Part shown: in pieces, positions 28,696 to 37,419 of the stretch | Numbering within the stretch: the stretch's first letter is position 1 | Layout: each line of letters opens with the position of its first letter | Assembly: GCA_016721015.1 (NCBI GenBank) | Contig: JADKJL010000012.1 | Span: forward strand, 372,001 to 436,000 | Source: Lysobacterales bacterium | GTDB lineage: Bacteria > Pseudomonadota > Gammaproteobacteria > Xanthomonadales > Rhodanobacteraceae | Direction of reading: 5' to 3' | DNA length: 64,000 nt | The notes under the pieces: generated by a model | Database searches by the model: none | The model's input: only the letters and a program-made list of their open reading frames with translations | Told to the model about the DNA's origin: nothing | Made by a program: the position numbers and the translations under genes

Positions 28696-29649
28696 TCAGT
28701 CGAGCTGATCCGCCGAATAACCACCCTCGACGCCCTTGCTTGCGTAGGCAACCGCATCATGCGGATGCAGGCTTTCGAGATGGGCGGCGCGCAGCCAGAA
28801 ATCGACGAGGCGTTCATCGGCATCGAGCGCGCTTTGCATGCGCCGGGCCGCGTCTTCGCAGAACATCAGGTTCTGACCGTTGAGCAGGGCAAAGGCCTGT
28901 TCGTCTTCCCGCTTCACGGCCGTCTGCACGGGCGTCTGCAGTGCGCTCTCGATCAGGTCGATCAGCTCGACGATCGGAAACTCGAAGCCGCTGGCGAGGC
29001 GCACACGCACGCGGGCGCTGCTGCGCTGGCTGTGTGGTGTGGCGCGAATGCCGGATTCGCTGCCGAGCCATTCAAGCACCTGCCGCCGATCCAGCGCCGA
29101 ACCGTCGGGGAAGTCGGCGGCGAATTGCTCCTGGATCAACTGGCGCGCCAGCGCCGCCGAGCATGGGCACGTGCTCGAATAAAGCACCTCGGTTTCGAGT
29201 TCGAGGGCGAAAGCGCCTTCGTCCATGGTTGCGTTGATGACCACCGGATAGGTCTTCCAGCCGCTGTTGTCGCTGGCCAGCGCCGGGCGCCGGATCATGT
29301 GGTCAAAACGAATATTGATCCGCGCACGATCGGACAGGTCGGCGTGCGAATCGAGAAAGTCGCGTAAAAGCCGGCGCAGCGAACACGGCGTCAGCGGCTC
29401 GCCCGACAGATGACGGTCGACGTGCAGATACAAACGCGACATGTGGATGCCACGCGCATCGGCGCGCTTTAGATTGACGTAAGCCGCCACGCGCGCGGGC
29501 GACTGCACGATATCGCCCTGCTGGTTCGCCACCCGCACCGGCACGGCAATCTCATCCATGCCGACCCAGTCGAGCTGGCCGGCTGCGCCAACATCGACCT
29601 CAACGGCAATATCGGGCATCAGGCGCGCGCTGGTCGGACTGGTGGTCAT
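28696..29649 (-). CDS. folE2: GTP cyclohydrolase I type 2 (FolE2)
   Basis: Metal-flexible GTP cyclohydrolase, first step of folate/queuosine precursor synthesis, often important under zinc limitation. 317 aa from ATG 29649 (MTTSPTSARLMPDIAVEVDV); ATG 29691 would add 14 residues. FolE2 features: GIHMSRLYLHVDRHL, the metal-binding Cys in SSTCPCSAALARQLI, ATPHSQRSSARVRVRL and FCEDAARRMQSALD. No Zur-type box was recognised upstream. Followed upstream by a MITE-like element. Confidence 0.93.
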   Translation of the reverse strand: MTTSPTSARLMPDIAVEVDVGAAGQLDWVGMDEIAVPVRVANQQGDIVQSPARVAAYVNLKRADARGIHMSRLYLHVDRHLSGEPLTPCSLRRLLRDFLDSHADLSDRARINIRFDHMIRRPALASDNSGWKTYPVVINATMDEGAFALELETEVLYSSTCPCSAALARQLIQEQFAADFPDGSALDRRQVLEWLGSESGIRATPHSQRSSARVRVRLASGFEFPIVELIDLIESALQTPVQTAVKREDEQAFALLNGQNLMFCEDAARRMQSALDADERLVDFWLRAAHLESLHPHDAVAYASKGVEGGYSADQLD

Positions 29650-29746
29650 CGAAGGCTTCCGCTGAAGGTCAGGAATCACATCGGCAAGCAAGCCGAGTCA
29701 TGGATGTGGGGCGACTCGCTCCACGATCAAGGGTGATCCAAGTCGC

Positions 29747-29914
29747 CTAGCAGCCTGTCGGACTTTGCCGGTTGAGGCGAGAATTCGGCTGGCCGAGGCC
29801 AGATTTTCGTCGATTTGCAGGCCCATAGTGGTGCTATGGGTCAGAAATCGGCGGAAATGTGGGCCGTTCAGACGGATTCGCAGCCCGGCCGAGTTAAGTC
29901 CGACAGGCTGCTAG
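29747..29914. mobile_element. MITE-like element, copy 1
   Basis: 168 bp bounded by perfect 19-bp terminal inverted repeats, ctagcagcctgtcggactt and its complement. It contains a hairpin cccatag-tggtg-ctatggg and no gene. The copy at 46286-46453 has the same length, lies in opposite orientation and differs at three positions. The outermost CTAG may be a 4-bp target duplication, as made by IS5-type elements, or part of the terminal repeat. Ends 10 bp from the stop of the next gene. Confidence 0.85.
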
Positions 29915-29923
29915 CTTACAAAA

Positions 29924-30748
29924 TCAGGCACTTGCCTGCATTCGGCGCGCAGCGCGCCAGCTTGCCCAGACGCTCGAAAGCGGCAATCGATCGAGCTTGC
30001 CGGCACATTCAGCCAGCGGATCTGCGGCCCTAGCTGCGCGTGCGCCGCGCTTTTGAGCGGCCTGCAATTCCGCCGCAGTCAGTGGCGACAGTCCACGCCG
30101 ATCGATCGAACGCATGCTCGCCGCAAGTGCCGCGAGATGTTCGCGCATCGCCGCATCGCGGCGATCTCCTGGCTGGCCAAGATCGGCACGCGACAACTGG
30201 TGACGGGCGAGCAGATCCAGTGGCAGCGGCAGGCGATCCCGGGCCAGCGCTTCCGCCATCCAGCCTGTTTCGTGAACCGCACGCGACAGCGCGGCGGCCT
30301 GTGCCGATGCGTTGAGATCGAGTCTCGGGTAAAGCGCACTTTCAATGGCTGCAAGTGGCTCGTGCAAGCGTCGGAAGGAATCGAGCAAACCCGCCAGACT
30401 CGAGGCTGGAACGGACTCGCGCTGGGCCATCGCGCCGACCACCACGGCCGACCACATGTCGGCGGAAAGTTCTGCCATCGGCTTCCAGTTCGCCAGCGCT
30501 TCGGTCAGCGGATGCCGCGGCTTGCCCGAGGCAAGCGCCGAAAACTCCTCGGCCCACCAATGCAGCTTTGTCCTTGCCACTTCGGGTTCGACGATGTGGA
30601 ACGCAGCGTGGCTGACCTCAAAGGTCAGGCAGGCAAAAGCAGAGACAAATGTCCGCATGGGCGGGGATACAAACCGCAGCGCCAAGGGCAGCTCGGGATG
30701 AGCCAGCGTCCACTTCGTCTCGAAACTCGACAGGGCGTCGTTCGACAC
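29924..30748 (-). CDS. Squalene/phytoene synthase-like protein without the Asp-rich catalytic motifs
   Basis: 274 aa from GTG 30748 (VSNDALSSFETKWTLAHPEL), two bases after the upstream stop. The block VEPEVARTKLHWWAEEFSAL … KPRHPLTEAL and FRRLHEPLAAIESALYPRLD is the fold signature of the squalene/phytoene synthase family. Where active enzymes have DDxxD, this protein reads CLTFEVSHAAFH, and the second Asp cluster is also not conserved (LGQPGDRRDAAM). Prenyl-synthase activity is therefore doubtful. Mitochondrial NDUFAF6 is a known inactive relative that assists complex I assembly; a similar non-enzymatic role next to ubiG is only inference. Confidence 0.75.
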   Translation of the reverse strand: MSNDALSSFETKWTLAHPELPLALRFVSPPMRTFVSAFACLTFEVSHAAFHIVEPEVARTKLHWWAEEFSALASGKPRHPLTEALANWKPMAELSADMWSAVVVGAMAQRESVPASSLAGLLDSFRRLHEPLAAIESALYPRLDLNASAQAAALSRAVHETGWMAEALARDRLPLPLDLLARHQLSRADLGQPGDRRDAAMREHLAALAASMRSIDRRGLSPLTAAELQAAQKRGARAARAADPLAECAGKLDRLPLSSVWASWRAARRMQASA

Positions 30749-30750
30749 GC

Positions 30751-31416
30751 TCAATCCAGCCGCAGGCAGGGACGCAGCGCAGCGACGCTTGCGGCAACCC
30801 GATCCGCGCCCCATGCATACGGATCGCCGCCGTTGAGATAACCCCAGGCCGCCGCCACCGTGACGGCCCCAGCGGCGCGACCGGCCTCGATGTCACGCAA
30901 GTCGTCGCCGACAAACAGCGTTTTCTCTGGATCAACCTTGAGCAGCGCACAGGCGTGCAGGACCGGGTCAGGATCGGGCTTGCGCTTCGGCAAGGTATCG
31001 CCGGCAACCAGGGCACCGCAGCGGGCGCCGAGGCCGAGATGATCCATCATCGGCGCGGCAAGCCAGCCGACCTTGTTGGTGACCACACCCCAGACAATGC
31101 CTTGGGCGTCGAGGTCGCCGAGGATCGACTCGATACCGGCATACAGCGCGGTCGACACATTGCCGCGTTCCGCATACAGATCGAGGTAGCGTGGCAACAA
31201 TTGCTCGATGCGGGCTTCAGCGAACTCCGGCAGTCCACAGCGCAGAATCGCCCGACCACCAGCCGAAACGACGCGGCTAACCGCCACCGGATCCGGTGCG
31301 GAATGACGGATTTCGACACACAGGGTGGCCAAGGCGGCGACCAGATCGGGTGCCGAGTCGGCGAGGGTTCCATCGAGATCGAATAGAACGGCTTGCGGCA
31401 CTCGCAATTCGCTCAT
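30751..31416 (-). CDS. mupP: HAD phosphatase, probable N-acetylmuramic acid 6-phosphate phosphatase MupP
   Basis: 221 aa from ATG 31416 (MSELRVPQAVLFDLDGTLAD), overlapping the ubiG stop by four bases. HAD motifs: LFDLDGTLADS, GVVTNK, KRKPDPDP and LFVGDDLRDIEAGRAAG. Could be annotated as phosphoglycolate phosphatase (gph). The neighbourhood MtaD-like deaminase/ubiG/phosphatase matches the Pseudomonas locus where the phosphatase is MupP, a peptidoglycan-recycling enzyme, and the motif WGVVTNK plus FVGDDLRDIE…GR-AG agrees. Specific substrate is inferred. Confidence 0.75.
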   Translation of the reverse strand: MSELRVPQAVLFDLDGTLADSAPDLVAALATLCVEIRHSAPDPVAVSRVVSAGGRAILRCGLPEFAEARIEQLLPRYLDLYAERGNVSTALYAGIESILGDLDAQGIVWGVVTNKVGWLAAPMMDHLGLGARCGALVAGDTLPKRKPDPDPVLHACALLKVDPEKTLFVGDDLRDIEAGRAAGAVTVAAAWGYLNGGDPYAWGADRVAASVAALRPCLRLD

Positions 31417-32117
31417 TCCGGCTTGGTCGCACAGGCAAGGTAGTTGACTGCGACCGAATCCGTGAGCCAGGCCTTGCGCGTCAGCGGGTTGTAACCGATT
31501 CCGCGCAGGTCTTCGAGGGCCAGCCCGGCGCCGCGCATGTCGGCGGCCAGTTCGGATGGCTTGATGAACTGCGCGTAGTGATGGGTGCCGCGCGGCAACA
31601 GGCGCAGCAGATGCTCGGCGCCGACAATCGCCGCAGCAAACGCTTGCGGCGTCCGATTCAGCGTGGACACGAACAATCGCCCGCCCGGCTTGAGCAGACA
31701 AGCGCAAGCGCCGATCACGCTGGCCGGATCGGGAACGTGCTCGAGCATTTCCAGGCAGGTGACGACATCGAACTGGCCGGCCATCCGATCCGCCAGCGTT
31801 TCGACGCTGGTTTCGCGATAGTCGACTGCGAGTCCGCTTTCGAGCAGGTGCAACCGGGCCACATCAAGCACGCTCGGCGCGAGATCGATGCCGATCACAT
31901 CAGCGCCGGCACGCGCCAGCGCTTCGCTGAGCAAGCCACCACCGCAACCAACATCAAGCGCGCGCGATCCCTTCAAGGCCACACGCTCGGCGATATAGCC
32001 AAAGCGCACCGGATTGAGATCGTGCAAGGGGCGCGATTCGCCATCCGCATCCCACCAACGGCTGGCAAGGCGTTCGAACTTGGCCACTTCGGCCGGATTG
32101 ACGTTGATCGTGTTCAT
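31413..32117 (-). CDS. ubiG: Ubiquinone biosynthesis O-methyltransferase UbiG
   Basis: SAM-dependent methyltransferase that carries out both O-methylations in ubiquinone synthesis. 234 aa, MNTINVNPAEVAKFERLASR with the WWDADGESRPLHDLNPVRFGYI block typical of UbiG; SAM motif I LDVGCGGGLLSEALARAGADV, post motif VTCLEMLEHVPDPA. Translationally coupled to the downstream phosphatase and 4 bp after the upstream hydrolase. Confidence 0.97.
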   Translation of the reverse strand: MNTINVNPAEVAKFERLASRWWDADGESRPLHDLNPVRFGYIAERVALKGSRALDVGCGGGLLSEALARAGADVIGIDLAPSVLDVARLHLLESGLAVDYRETSVETLADRMAGQFDVVTCLEMLEHVPDPASVIGACACLLKPGGRLFVSTLNRTPQAFAAAIVGAEHLLRLLPRGTHHYAQFIKPSELAADMRGAGLALEDLRGIGYNPLTRKAWLTDSVAVNYLACATKPE

Positions 32118-32121
32118 TGCT

Positions 32122-33447
32122 TCATGCCGTGGCGATGCGATCGCGCCAACGGCGTGCCTTGCTCAGGATCTCGCCGCTGTCCATGCCGGTCAGCTCGCGA
32201 TTGCGCAGCTTGCGCACGCCTGCGATCCAGACGTCACTGACCTGATGACGCCCGGCCGCATAGACAAGTTGCGAGACAACGTTGTAGACGGGCTGACTCT
32301 CGATGGTGCCGAGATCGACCGCGGTCAAGTCCGCTTGCTTGCCGACCTCGATCGAACCGATGCGTTCCTGCCAGCCGAGTGCACGCGCCGAGCCAATCGT
32401 TGCAGCCCTCAACACATTCGCGGCACTCATCGCCGCAGCGTCGTTGGCTACCATCTTGCCGACCAGGGCCGCGGAGCGCATCTCGCCAAACAGGTCCAGA
32501 TCGTTGTTCGAGGCACAGCCGTCGGTGCCGATCGCGAGATTGACTCCGGCGCGACGGATCGCCTCGGCTGGACAAAAACCACTGAGCAGCTTCATGTTTG
32601 ATTCGACGTTGTGCACGATCGAAACGCCATGCGCCGCGCAATCGTTGATCTCGGCTTCGGTGAGCTGGGTCATGTGCACGGCGATCAGGCGTTCGTTGAC
32701 CAGACCAATCTGCTTGATCCGCGCAAACGGGCGCATGCCGAAATCACGCAGGCTGTCGCTGATCTCGTCAGCCGTCTCGTGCAGGTGCAGATGCACCGGC
32801 AGATCAAGCTGATCGGAGAGCAGGTGGATGCGCTCGAAGCTTTCATCGGACACCGTGTAGGGCGCATGCGGCGCGAACGCGGTACCGATCAATGCCTCAC
32901 CGCGCAACTCGTCATGGACGCTGAGCGCCTTGTCGAAATACTCATCGCGACTCTGTGCCCACGCGGTCGGAAACTCGATCACGGGCAAGCCGACCAGACT
33001 GCGGAAGCCGTGTTTGCGATAGGTCGCGGCCTGCACATCGGGGAAAAAATAGTTCTCGTTGCAGCAGGTGGTGCCGCCGCGGATCATCTCGGCGATGGCC
33101 AGCTCGACACCGTCCCTGACGAACTCGGGGCCCATCACCTTGGCCTCGGCCGGCCACACATGGTCTTTAAGCCAGACCATGAACGGCAGATCATCGGCAA
33201 GACCACGCATCAGGGTCATCGGATTGTGCGTGTGCGCGTTGACGAGGCCCGGAATCAGCGCGTGTTCGCCCAGTTCGACCCGCTCGCGCGGCTCGAAGCG
33301 CTGGCGCGCCTCGGCAATCGGCAGGATCGCGACAATGCGGTCGGCATCGACAATGACCGCGTGCGCTTCCAGCACCAGACCTTGCGGCTCGATCGGGATG
33401 ACCCAACGCGCCTCGATCTGCAGGTCTACCGCAGTGGGCGAACTCAT
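32122..33447 (-). CDS. mtaD: TRZ/ATZ-family amidohydrolase, probable 5-methylthioadenosine/S-adenosylhomocysteine deaminase
   Basis: 441 aa from ATG 33447 (MSSPTAVDLQIEARWVIPIE); a start 12 codons earlier would overlap efp. Metal-dependent amidohydrolase with HTHNPMTLMRGLADDLPF, FAPHAPYTVSD, HLHLHETADEI and the catalytic IGTDGCASNNDLDLFGEM. These motifs and the position before ubiG match the methylthioadenosine deaminase of Pseudomonas. Expected role: methionine salvage or purine deamination in the cytoplasm. Confidence 0.85.
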   Translation of the reverse strand: MSSPTAVDLQIEARWVIPIEPQGLVLEAHAVIVDADRIVAILPIAEARQRFEPRERVELGEHALIPGLVNAHTHNPMTLMRGLADDLPFMVWLKDHVWPAEAKVMGPEFVRDGVELAIAEMIRGGTTCCNENYFFPDVQAATYRKHGFRSLVGLPVIEFPTAWAQSRDEYFDKALSVHDELRGEALIGTAFAPHAPYTVSDESFERIHLLSDQLDLPVHLHLHETADEISDSLRDFGMRPFARIKQIGLVNERLIAVHMTQLTEAEINDCAAHGVSIVHNVESNMKLLSGFCPAEAIRRAGVNLAIGTDGCASNNDLDLFGEMRSAALVGKMVANDAAAMSAANVLRAATIGSARALGWQERIGSIEVGKQADLTAVDLGTIESQPVYNVVSQLVYAAGRHQVSDVWIAGVRKLRNRELTGMDSGEILSKARRWRDRIATA

Positions 33448-33457
33448 GCGAGTCGGA

Positions 33458-34024
33458 TCACTTGACCCGGCCGACATACTCACCTGTACGCGTATCGACC
33501 CTGATCAATTCGTTCTGGTTGACGAACAGCGGCACGCGCACGACTGCACCGGTTTCAAGCTTGGCCGGCTTGCCGCCACCGCCCGAGGTGTCACCGCGCA
33601 CGCCGGGATCGGTCTCGACGATCTGCAGCTCGACGAAATTCGGCGGCGTCACATTGAGCACCGCGCCATTCCACAAGGTCACAATGACCATTTCGTTGCC
33701 CTTCAGCCATTTCGCGGCATCGGCCATGGCGCCCTCGTTGGCCGCAATCTGCTCGTGGTTGGTCGGGTGCATGAAGTGCCAGAACTCGCCATCCGAGTAG
33801 AGGAACTCCATGTCGGTATCGACAACATCGGCACCCTCGACGTTGTCGGTTGACTTCATCGTCATTTCGACCGTGCGACCGGTCTTCAGATTGCGGTACT
33901 TGACCCGGGTAAACGCCTGGCCCTTGCCGGGCTTGATGAAATCGGTGTCGATGATGGTGCATGGGTAGCCGTCAACAATGATCTTGAGGCCGTTCTTGAC
34001 GTCGTTCATTCCATGCGATGCCAT
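33458..34024 (-). CDS. efp: Translation elongation factor P
   Basis: Relieves ribosome stalling at polyproline. 188 aa from ATG 34024 (MASHGMNDVKNGLKIIVDGY), with AGGAG 8 bp upstream. Modification loop PGKGQAFTRVKYRNLKTGR carries the Lys that EpmA/EpmB beta-lysylate; C-terminal OB folds include ETDPGVRGDTSGGGGKPAKL and NQNELIRVDTRTGEY. epmB is immediately divergent, which supports a lysylated EF-P. Proline-rich proteins encoded in this window (for example at 50765-51610) are plausible clients. Confidence 0.98.
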   Translation of the reverse strand: MASHGMNDVKNGLKIIVDGYPCTIIDTDFIKPGKGQAFTRVKYRNLKTGRTVEMTMKSTDNVEGADVVDTDMEFLYSDGEFWHFMHPTNHEQIAANEGAMADAAKWLKGNEMVIVTLWNGAVLNVTPPNFVELQIVETDPGVRGDTSGGGGKPAKLETGAVVRVPLFVNQNELIRVDTRTGEYVGRVK

Positions 34025-34114
34025 GGAGAGCTCCTGTTGCGTGAGGACAAGCTGCCCGTACAAAGCAGCTAGAATAGGAAATTCGTTGACCGGGATACCC
34101 GGAACCGATCGACA

Positions 34115-35146
34115 ATGATACCTGCAAGCCCGCTTTTCTCACAGATTCCCCCTGCCCACCCGGTCGAACGAACTGCGCGCTGGCAACAGCTTTGGCGCGA
34201 GGCGATCACCGATCCGATCGAGCTTTTGCGCCTGCTCGGACTCGAAGCGCACGCCGCCGAACTGCTGGCCGGGGCCGATACCGGATTCGCCATGCGCGTG
34301 CCGCGGGGATTCGTCGCCCGAATGCGACATGGCGATCCGGCGGATCCGCTTTTGCTCCAGGTCATGCCCGGCACCGGCGAGCTCCTCGACGCACCGGGTT
34401 TCTCCACCGATGCGGTCGCTGACCTCGATGCGAGCGTAGCGCCCGGGGTGCTGCACAAGTATTCCGGTCGCGCCCTGCTCATCGCCACCGGCTCCTGTGC
34501 GATCAATTGCCGCTACTGCTTTCGCCGGCATTTTCCGTATGCGCAGGAAACCGCGGCGACCGGGCACTGGCGGGCCGCCATCGATCATCTGGCCGGTGAT
34601 CCTTCAATCAGCGAAGTCATCCTTTCCGGCGGCGATCCGCTGTCGCTGTCGACCGCGAAGCTCGCGGACTTGACCGCGGCGCTGGCCGGCATCCCCCATG
34701 TGCGCCGATTGCGCATCCACAGCCGCCTGCCCGTCGTCCTGCCCGAACGCGTCGATCACGGCTTGCTCGACTGGCTTGAACGGCTACCCATGCAGAAAGT
34801 CATGGTCGTGCATGCCAATCACGCCAACGAACTCGATGAAAGTGTGGCCGAGGCCTGTGCGAGCCTGAACCGCGCGGGCGTCACCCTGCTCAATCAATCG
34901 GTGCTGCTGCGCCATATCAATGATACGGTCGATGCCCTCGTCGATCTGTCCGAGCGGCTGTTTGCCTGCTCGATCCTGCCCTACTATCTGCACCAGCTCG
35001 ATCGCGTCCAGGGCGCGGCCCATTTCGAGGTTTCCGATCAGGTTGCGATCGCGCTGATCGAGGGCACTCGAGCCCGTTTGCCCGGCTATCTGGTTCCCAG
35101 CCTTGTTCGTGAGATCCCCGGCGCAACCAGCAAGCAGCCCGTCTGA
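34115..35146 (+). CDS. epmB: EF-P beta-lysylation protein EpmB (lysine 2,3-aminomutase family)
   Basis: Radical-SAM enzyme that turns L-alpha-lysine to (R)-beta-lysine for EF-P modification. 343 aa. SAM-cluster motif CAINCRYCFRRHFPY (CxxxCxxC), substrate loop VLHKYSGRALLIATGSC, EVILSGGDPLSLS and LLNQSVLLRHINDTVD. Shorter than clostridial lysine aminomutases, as EpmB is. Divergent from efp with 90 bp between; the ligase epmA is not in the window. Confidence 0.96.
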   Translation: MIPASPLFSQIPPAHPVERTARWQQLWREAITDPIELLRLLGLEAHAAELLAGADTGFAMRVPRGFVARMRHGDPADPLLLQVMPGTGELLDAPGFSTDAVADLDASVAPGVLHKYSGRALLIATGSCAINCRYCFRRHFPYAQETAATGHWRAAIDHLAGDPSISEVILSGGDPLSLSTAKLADLTAALAGIPHVRRLRIHSRLPVVLPERVDHGLLDWLERLPMQKVMVVHANHANELDESVAEACASLNRAGVTLLNQSVLLRHINDTVDALVDLSERLFACSILPYYLHQLDRVQGAAHFEVSDQVAIALIEGTRARLPGYLVPSLVREIPGATSKQPV

Positions 35147-35277
35147 ATCGTGAACTTCCCTGAAAATTCGCTTGAGTATGGAAATAACCCGATGAATCCG
35201 GTACAAGTTTCCGCTCTGACCGTCTCTCGCAAGGCGGCTTTCGGCGCTCGGCGCACTTCCCTGACAGCGCGACATCC

Positions 35278-37356
35278 ATGACCAAGCCAGACAATGTGAT
35301 CAAGCTGTTGTTGATCGAGGATTCAGCCGACGAGGCCGAACAGATCATCAGCATGTTGCGCAATGGTGCAATAGCCGTTCGACCATCACGGGCGGGCAAT
35401 GAAGCTGAACTCGAAGACCTGCTCGAACGACAGACACCGGATCTGATCCTGGCCAATCTGACCTGCCGCGACCTTCCCTTGAAGCAGACGGCGGAGGCAG
35501 TCAACCGGACCGGCAAGGATATCGCCCTGGTCGTCTATGGCAGCAACGTCAGCGACAACGATGTCGTCGAGGCGTTCCGCGATGGTGCCAGGGCCCTGGC
35601 CCTGCAGAGTCGGCCCGACCACCTGCAGATGATCGTTCGCCGTGAATTCGAGGGCTTGATGATGCGTCGCAGCGTGCGCCGCCTCGAAAACGCGCTGCGT
35701 GAATCCGAGCGACGCTGCAGCGACCTGCTCGATTCATCACGCGATCCAATCGCCTATGTCCACGAAGGCATGCACGTGCGCGCCAATCGCGCCTACCTGG
35801 AAACCTTCGGCTACGAGGATTTCGAAGACATCGAAAGCATGTCGATTCTCGACATGGTGGCCGCCGACGATGCCGACGATTTCAAATCCCTGCTCAAGCG
35901 CCTGTCCAAGGGCGAACGCCCGCCGCAAAAGTTGAACCTCAAGGCGCAGCGCGCCGATGGCACCATTTTCGCCGCCGTGATGGAGTTCGCCGAGGCGATG
36001 TACGAAGGCGAACCGTGCCAGCAGATCGTGTTCCGCCAGCAGGAGACCGATCCGGGCACAACCGAAGAACTCGAAGAACTGCGGCGCAAGGATCTGGTCA
36101 CCGAACTATTCAATCGGCAGTACCTCAGCACGGCGCTCGATCGCACCGTCGCCGCGGCCAATGCGGGAAAATCCGATCAGGCCCTGATCCTGATGGAGCT
36201 CGACAACTACAAGTCCGTGCTCAATGGCATCGGTCTCGGCAGTACCGATCTGCTGCTCGGTGACATGGCCAACCTGCTGCGTCGGCACCTCAACGAATCC
36301 GACATTCCTGGGCGCATGGCCGAATACACCTTTGGCGTCATCGTCCACGACCGCAATGCCGAGGCCGTCGGGCAACTCACCGAGACCCTGCGCAAGGCCT
36401 TCGAGGAGCGCATTTTCGAGATCGGCAAGAATTCGATCAATCTGACCATCAGCGTGGCCGGCAGCCTGATCGGCGAAAAGACGGCCAACGGCAACGCCCT
36501 GCTCGATCAGGCTTCGGCGACCTTGCGCGCTGTGCAGGTCGAAGGCGGCAATCTGGCGCGGGTATTCGATCCGGCAGCCAAGGACAAGGCCGATGCGGAA
36601 AAGAACCGTCATTGGCTCAAGTTGATCAAGGAAAGCCTGGCCAACGACGGTTACGTGCTTTATTTCCAGCCAATCATCAGCCTGCAGGGTGCCGAAGGCG
36701 ACTACTACGAAATCCTGCTGCGCATGAAGGGGCCACGCGGCGAGATCCTGCCCGGATTCTTCATGCCGATCGCCGAACAATACGGCCTGTTGCCACAACT
36801 GGACCGCTGGGTCATTGGCACGGCCATCAAGGCGCTGGCCGAACGCGAACAAGGTGGGCGCAAGACAACCTTTTTCATCAAGCTGGCCCCACAGTCACTT
36901 GACGACCAGACCCTGCTGCCATGGATCGCGCTGCAACTGAAAAATGCGCGCCAACGCGGCGATGCCCTGGTTTTCGAAATGCCGGAAAGCAAGGTCGTGA
37001 CCAGCCTCAAGCCCGCACGCGCATTCGTTCGCGGCCTCGAGCAGCTGCATTGTGGGTTTGCCCTTGAACAGTTTGGGTCGGGGCTCAACTCGTTCCAGTT
37101 GCTCAAGCATATTCCGGCGCACTACCTCAAAGTCGACCGCAGCTACATGGCCGATCTTCCGAAAAACAAGGAGAATCAGGAGCGCATCAAGGCCATGTGC
37201 GAGCAAGCGCACAACGCCGGCAAGCTGACCATCGCCGAGTTCGTCGAGGATGCGGCCAGCATGTCGATCCTGTTCTCGTGCGGCATCAACTTCGTGCAGG
37301 GCAACTTCCTGCAGGAACCCGAACAGGTAATGTCCTACGACTTCGGTGGCACCTGA
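35278..37356 (+). CDS. fimX: FimX-like type IV pilus regulator (REC-PAS-GGDEF-EAL, degenerate)
   Basis: 692 aa cytoplasmic protein. Receiver-like domain (about 8-125) with IEDSADEAEQI but Asn in place of the phospho-Asp (LILANLTCRD); PAS (about 140-255); GGDEF-like domain (about 265-425) with AEYTFGVIV in place of GGDEF; EAL-like domain (about 440-685) with YEILLRMKG, LEQFGSGLNSFQLLKHIPAH and IAEFVEDAASM, lacking several catalytic acids. This is the FimX layout, a high-affinity c-di-GMP receptor which, with PilZ and PilB, controls polar type IV pili. It should bind, not turn over, c-di-GMP. Confidence 0.88.
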   Translation: MTKPDNVIKLLLIEDSADEAEQIISMLRNGAIAVRPSRAGNEAELEDLLERQTPDLILANLTCRDLPLKQTAEAVNRTGKDIALVVYGSNVSDNDVVEAFRDGARALALQSRPDHLQMIVRREFEGLMMRRSVRRLENALRESERRCSDLLDSSRDPIAYVHEGMHVRANRAYLETFGYEDFEDIESMSILDMVAADDADDFKSLLKRLSKGERPPQKLNLKAQRADGTIFAAVMEFAEAMYEGEPCQQIVFRQQETDPGTTEELEELRRKDLVTELFNRQYLSTALDRTVAAANAGKSDQALILMELDNYKSVLNGIGLGSTDLLLGDMANLLRRHLNESDIPGRMAEYTFGVIVHDRNAEAVGQLTETLRKAFEERIFEIGKNSINLTISVAGSLIGEKTANGNALLDQASATLRAVQVEGGNLARVFDPAAKDKADAEKNRHWLKLIKESLANDGYVLYFQPIISLQGAEGDYYEILLRMKGPRGEILPGFFMPIAEQYGLLPQLDRWVIGTAIKALAEREQGGRKTTFFIKLAPQSLDDQTLLPWIALQLKNARQRGDALVFEMPESKVVTSLKPARAFVRGLEQLHCGFALEQFGSGLNSFQLLKHIPAHYLKVDRSYMADLPKNKENQERIKAMCEQAHNAGKLTIAEFVEDAASMSILFSCGINFVQGNFLQEPEQVMSYDFGGT

Positions 37357-37378
37357 AGCCAGCGGGCAACCGCCAAAG

Positions 37379-37407
37379 AAAAAGGCCCCGCATCGCGGGG
37401 CCTTTTT
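37379..37407. terminator. Bidirectional terminator between fimX and htpX
   Basis: Stem aaaaaggccccg/cggggccttttt with loop catcg; T-runs on the 3' side in both directions. Serves fimX (stop 23 bp before) and htpX (stop 13 bp after). Confidence 0.93.
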
Positions 37408-37419
37408 CTTTGAGTTGGC

